From contig NC_087077.1 in the NCBI RefSeq assembly GCF_026151205.1, forward strand, positions 6,596,483 through 6,660,482: 64,000 nucleotides of DNA, written 5' to 3'. A program made the translations under genes and the position numbers. Origin of the DNA: Bolinopsis microptera. Lineage: Eukaryota; Ctenophora; Tentaculata; Lobata; Bolinopsidae. Position 1 is the stretch's first letter; each line of letters begins with the position of its first letter. Positions 61,401 to 64,000 of this stretch are shown piece after piece. The notes below the pieces were generated by a model, which saw only the letters and a list, made by a program, of their open reading frames with translations, did no database searches and was not told the origin of the DNA.

Positions 61401-62603
61401 AGACAATGTTGTGCATTATTGTGTTTCAAACACGATGACATACAAAGGTATGTATACCTTTGTTTATTATTATATATAATAAACAAAAAGTTGCAACTTT
61501 TCTTGCAACATTACGCAGATGTGATATTATTTAAAGTAGAGTTCCTGTTTTAGAGTTCCTGTTTTAGAGTTCCTGTTTTAGAGTTCCTGTTTTAGAGTTC
61601 CTGTCTAGAGAAGTAATTTTTTAGAGTTCCTGTTTTAGAGAAGTAATGTTTTAGAGTTCCTGTTTTAGAGTTCCTTTTTTATAGTTCCTGTTTTAGAGTT
61701 CCTGTCTAGAAAAGTAATGTTTTAGAGTTCCTGTTTTAGAGTTTCTGTTTTAGAGAAGTTATGTTTTAGAGTTCCTGATTTAGAGTTCCTGTATTAGAGT
61801 TCCTGTTGTAGAGAAGTAATGTTATAGAGTTCCTGTTTTAGAATTCCTGTTTTAGAGTTCCTGTCTAGAGAAGTAATGTTTTAGAGTTCCTGTTTTAGAG
61901 TTCCTGTCTAGATAGATAGATAAGAGAAGTAATGTTTTCAGTTACTGGAGGATGAGGAGGAAGATTCCCATCCTTTCTACAGAACAGCTATAAACTTTAA
62001 CTGTTACAAGACCAGTCACCGCATCGTGGAAATAAGGTAGGTGAGGGGTAGTGAAACTAGTAGGTCTGAAATAAGGTAGGTGAGGGTATAATCTAACAGG
62101 TCGTGAAATAAGGAAGGTGAGGGTAGTGAACTATTAGTCAGGGGGGGGGGAAAAATGTAAGGTAGGTGAGGGGTATTGAAACTAGCAGGTCTGAAATAAG
62201 GTAGGTGAGGGGTATTGAAACTAGCAGGTCCCTGAAAATAAGTATGAGAGGGGTAGTGAAACTATAGTCCTGGATAAAATAAGGTAGGTGAGGGGTAGTG
62301 AAACTAGTAGGTCTGAAATAAGGTAGGTGAGGGGTATTGAAACTAGCAGGTCTGAAATAAGATCAGTAAAACTAGCTGCCATGTGTAGTACCTTTAATTT
62401 GTATTAATTAAATTCAGTAATCAGTATTAACATCGGTAATATAGTATTACCATTGAAATTATAACTTTATTTCTTGAGTATCTCATATTCATTTCAGATA
62501 CAACGAAGGTCCAATATCTAAACGTGCTACAATCAAGATAAAGAATTACAATCACATAATCAAGGGAATTGAGAATTATTTGATCGGAGTACGGTACTCG
62601 TAG
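55495..62603 (+). CDS. Multi-exon gene of unknown function
   Basis: Four exons with GT-AG borders and matching phases: 55724-55856, 57318-57427, 61942-62036 and 62498-62603 (stop TAG). Together they encode 147 residues, including [51 protein letters not shown] and [18 protein letters not shown] possible first exon, 55495-55566 ([12 protein letters not shown]...), joins in phase 0 but would need a weak donor (GTTTAT). No signal peptide is visible and the only candidate hydrophobic stretch is short. I do not recognise the family. Clean phase agreement and the protein-like composition make it a real gene. Its introns hold a hAT-like MITE, a decayed lectin gene and several minisatellites. Confidence 0.65.
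55724..55856 (+). CDS. Unknown gene, exon A
   Basis: Acceptor TCCTGCAG, 133 nt, donor GTAAAT; encodes [17 protein letters not shown] and on to DFIYNIPAG. Confidence 0.65.
56418..57225. mobile_element. hAT-like MITE
   Basis: 808 bp between TAATAACT at 56410-56417 and TAATAACT at 57226-57233, an 8-bp duplication typical of hAT. Inverted ends CCTTACTCGGGATTATTA. A second inner repeat (CCGGTCGTTAATAAACCCG) appears near both ends. Non-coding. The local sequence is repetitive in TAATAACT, which weakens the duplication. Confidence 0.65.
57318..57427 (+). CDS. Unknown gene, exon B
   Basis: Acceptor TTTACAG, 110 nt, donor GTAACT; encodes [20 protein letters not shown] and on to GSITQYK. Confidence 0.7.
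57422..57486. repeat. 32-bp duplication at exon B donor
   Basis: The stretch starting at the donor (AACTATACAGTATACACCCC) is repeated immediately downstream. Confidence 0.8.
57994..58995 (+). pseudogene. Decayed secreted TSP1/bulb-lectin gene
   Basis: A TATA-like box (ACTATAAGTA, about 57996) precedes an ATG at 58052. The first 120 codons are open: signal peptide [21 protein letters not shown], a Cys-rich segment, then a proline/glutamate repeat (unit EPEPEPQP). The frame then shifts. The second frame encodes a thrombospondin type 1 repeat ([11 protein letters not shown]). Another shift near 58580, a TAG at 58685 and further shifts break a bulb-type mannose-binding lectin domain ([18 protein letters not shown]). 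AATAAA occurs near 58992. The intact ancestor was probably a secreted carbohydrate-binding protein. It has no introns and lies inside an intron of the unknown gene, on the same strand. The first ORF alone might still be expressed; sequencing errors could explain some lesions. Confidence 0.75.
58283..58392 (+). repeat. 24-bp coding repeat (EPEPEPQP)
   Basis: About five copies of GAACCTGAACCTGAACCACA with a few synonymous changes, inside the lectin pseudogene. Confidence 0.9.
60228..60330. repeat. 25-bp tandem repeat, four copies
   Basis: CTTGTGAGGGCAGCAACAAG followed by GGGTG, the last copy shortened. Confidence 0.95.
60580..61070. repeat. Degenerate G-rich minisatellite
   Basis: About a dozen irregular units of GGGGTCAGGTAGAGTGTAGA followed by GC and a G-run. 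Many one-base indels make it look like low-accuracy consensus. Confidence 0.85.
61540..61941. repeat. 14-bp minisatellite ending at the exon C acceptor
   Basis: Units AGAGTTCCTGTTTT, mixed with GAAGTAATGTTTTAG words. The true acceptor context is GAAGTAATGTTTTCAG, so each such word is a near-copy of the splice site. Confidence 0.9.
61942..62036 (+). CDS. Unknown gene, exon C
   Basis: 95 nt between GTTTTCAG and GTAGGTG; encodes [18 protein letters not shown] and on to SHRIVEI. Confidence 0.65.
62026..62362. repeat. 39-bp minisatellite starting at the exon C donor
   Basis: About eight units, each containing GAAATAAGGTAGGTGAGG, i.e. the last exon bases plus the donor. Units further on are diverged. 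Confidence 0.9.
62498..62603 (+). CDS. Unknown gene, last exon D
   Basis: Acceptor ATTTCAG; completes an Arg codon, reads [18 protein letters not shown] and on to GVRYS, then TAG. AATAAA near 63033 may be its poly(A) signal. Confidence 0.65.
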
Positions 62604-63888
62604 TACCGCTGTCTAGTAGCTGGAATAACATGACCCATGTTGCTGCCAGGTTGACAACCCGAGATTTAGATTGTTTGTTGAGATAGTGGATGTTGTTGAA
62701 TCTACATATTGTTCATTTATTTTGGGAGATCGTTTCAACCGGATCAATTTGAAATTATTAATTTGGTGATTTAATCTAACCCATGCAATGTGTGTCTCAT
62801 ATCCGCGTAGTGAAAAGCGGGGAGGTGTTTAATAGTACAGGGGAGGTGTCTAATAGTACACCCCCCTAATAGTACTTAGTATTACTAATAGTACTAAGTA
62901 CGGGTTGAGCAAGTTTTACGATAATCAATTGTTTTTACTCTGAGTTTATGATCTATTTATATATTTTATTGGTTACTCAATTATTATGTTGATAAGTGAG
63001 TATGTCTGCTATTCATCGAATTTCTTGTCCAATAAAATAATATTAATTGTTTATAGTTGAAATTTTTAATGATCTAGGAACACTTGACGGTATAGTTTTA
63101 ATTTTGATTAAGAAAATTAATCTGAAAGAATGTGTTTATCTTGAAAATGAAAATTAAGTTATTAAAACTACTGTCTTATTGTTTATCATAATTAATAAGT
63201 GTTTAACTTGAATTACAGATTGGGAACGTTCCTAGTAACAACTCACAACTACCTGCAGAAGTGTCTACCTAGAAAAAAGATGATTTTGCAAAAAATGTGA
63301 TTTATGCTTTTTAAAAATGCCTTATGAATATTATTATTTACTATGTCATATCGTTCGTATCGGAACTGGATACAAAGTTACTACTGTTACCATGGTTAAC
63401 ACAGACGACACATGTTTTGGGAGTAGCCCTTACATATTGATATACCACTCGGGCACTCGATGTTTTGAAAGTTACATCCTTCAAAGAGCCCATGCACAAC
63501 GATGTTTTGTGTGTAAAATCTCGCAATGCTGTGTTTTTATTTATTTAAATAAACCTGTTAAATTTACAAACCTTTTAAAGTAAAAAGTTGAAATTTTCAT
63601 TTTTCAGGCTTGTTTTGACCATTGCGTTGTTTTGATACTTGACATGAAATTGTTCTCAGAATTCTAGATATTTTACCTGGTACCGTTTTGGCAGTGTGAA
63701 CTGGTACACGTGTGACATAAGCACGCTCCACTATATTATCTTAAATACAATTATGAATTTTTGGTTGGTTTGGGGGGGGTTGGTTGGTATTGTGGTGTCT
63801 ACAATCGTACAGGCAAATAATTGTAAGGTAACATACTTGTTAATACTCTCTTGGATTGCAAATCATTCGTATACCACATAATGTTATG
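62604..63888. other. Downstream stretch, nothing further recognised
   Basis: AT-rich; short open frames (63317-63583, 63696-63881) show no family signature. Confidence 0.4.
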
Positions 63889-63986
63889 TGCTCGAATAAG
63901 CGTGTCTTATACCTTGTCTAGTGAACCTGGCCTCATATATGAGGCCAGGTTCACTAGACAAGGTATAAGACACGCTTATTCGAGCA
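63889..63986. repeat. Perfect 98-bp palindrome
   Basis: Two 49-base arms, starting TGCTCGAATAAGCG, meet at CTCATATATGAG (axis 63937/63938) with no loop and no mismatch. It could be a fold-back MITE or an assembly artefact. Confidence 0.9.
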
Positions 63987-64000
63987 GTATATATACTCCT

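Overview
The window looks like nuclear DNA of an invertebrate animal. It is AT-rich, has intron-split genes with consensus GT-AG splice sites, and is loaded with tandem repeats, palindromic transposons and one full-length LINE. The host gene content (a GRB2-type adaptor, an orphan class A GPCR, a secreted TSP1 plus bulb-lectin protein) fits a cnidarian, perhaps a hydrozoan; that placement is inference and moderate to weak.

Layout. 1-313 is a 19-bp minisatellite. 541-8818 is a giant palindromic mobile element: two near-identical arms, each carrying the same divergent gene pair (a C2H2/acidic protein and a shorter protein broken by one stop). Its centre is a palindromic TAATGACGG-type minisatellite, next to which a 2.04-kb TTAA-flanked element (4151-6186) has inserted. 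10768-25342, minus strand, is a complete GRB2/drk/sem-5 homologue in seven coding exon positions (SH3-SH2-SH3, 213 aa), invisible to a simple ORF search. Its first coding exon is duplicated in tandem and one exon is only 22 nt. Its 9.9-kb intron holds several minisatellites, an inverted-repeat element and the second copy of the TTAA element.

27499-32394 holds three non-autonomous elements: a TIR element with an internal repeated motif, a TRIM (miniature LTR retrotransposon) primed by an unusually long tRNA-Leu complement, and a second TIR element with a cloud of degenerate motifs. 33431-39666 is an intact two-ORF LINE of Jockey type. 39667-44570 holds no gene I can recognise. 45203-46150 (minus) is a single-exon class A GPCR. 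47974-48516 is a mariner-like MITE filled with 34 perfect 13-bp repeats, 48937-51971 is a second large palindrome, and 52085-55350 is a 3.3-kb G-rich satellite with signs of higher-order structure.

55495-62603 (plus) is a multi-exon gene of unknown function whose exons are bordered by minisatellites that contain copies of the adjoining splice sites. A decayed TSP1/bulb-lectin gene sits inside one of its introns. The window ends with a perfect 98-bp palindrome.

The host genes here are unrelated to each other; what unites the window is repeat biology: inverted-repeat elements, nested insertions and minisatellites growing at element interiors and splice sites. I could not run any alignment or database search; all homology calls are from reading motifs and reading frames by eye.
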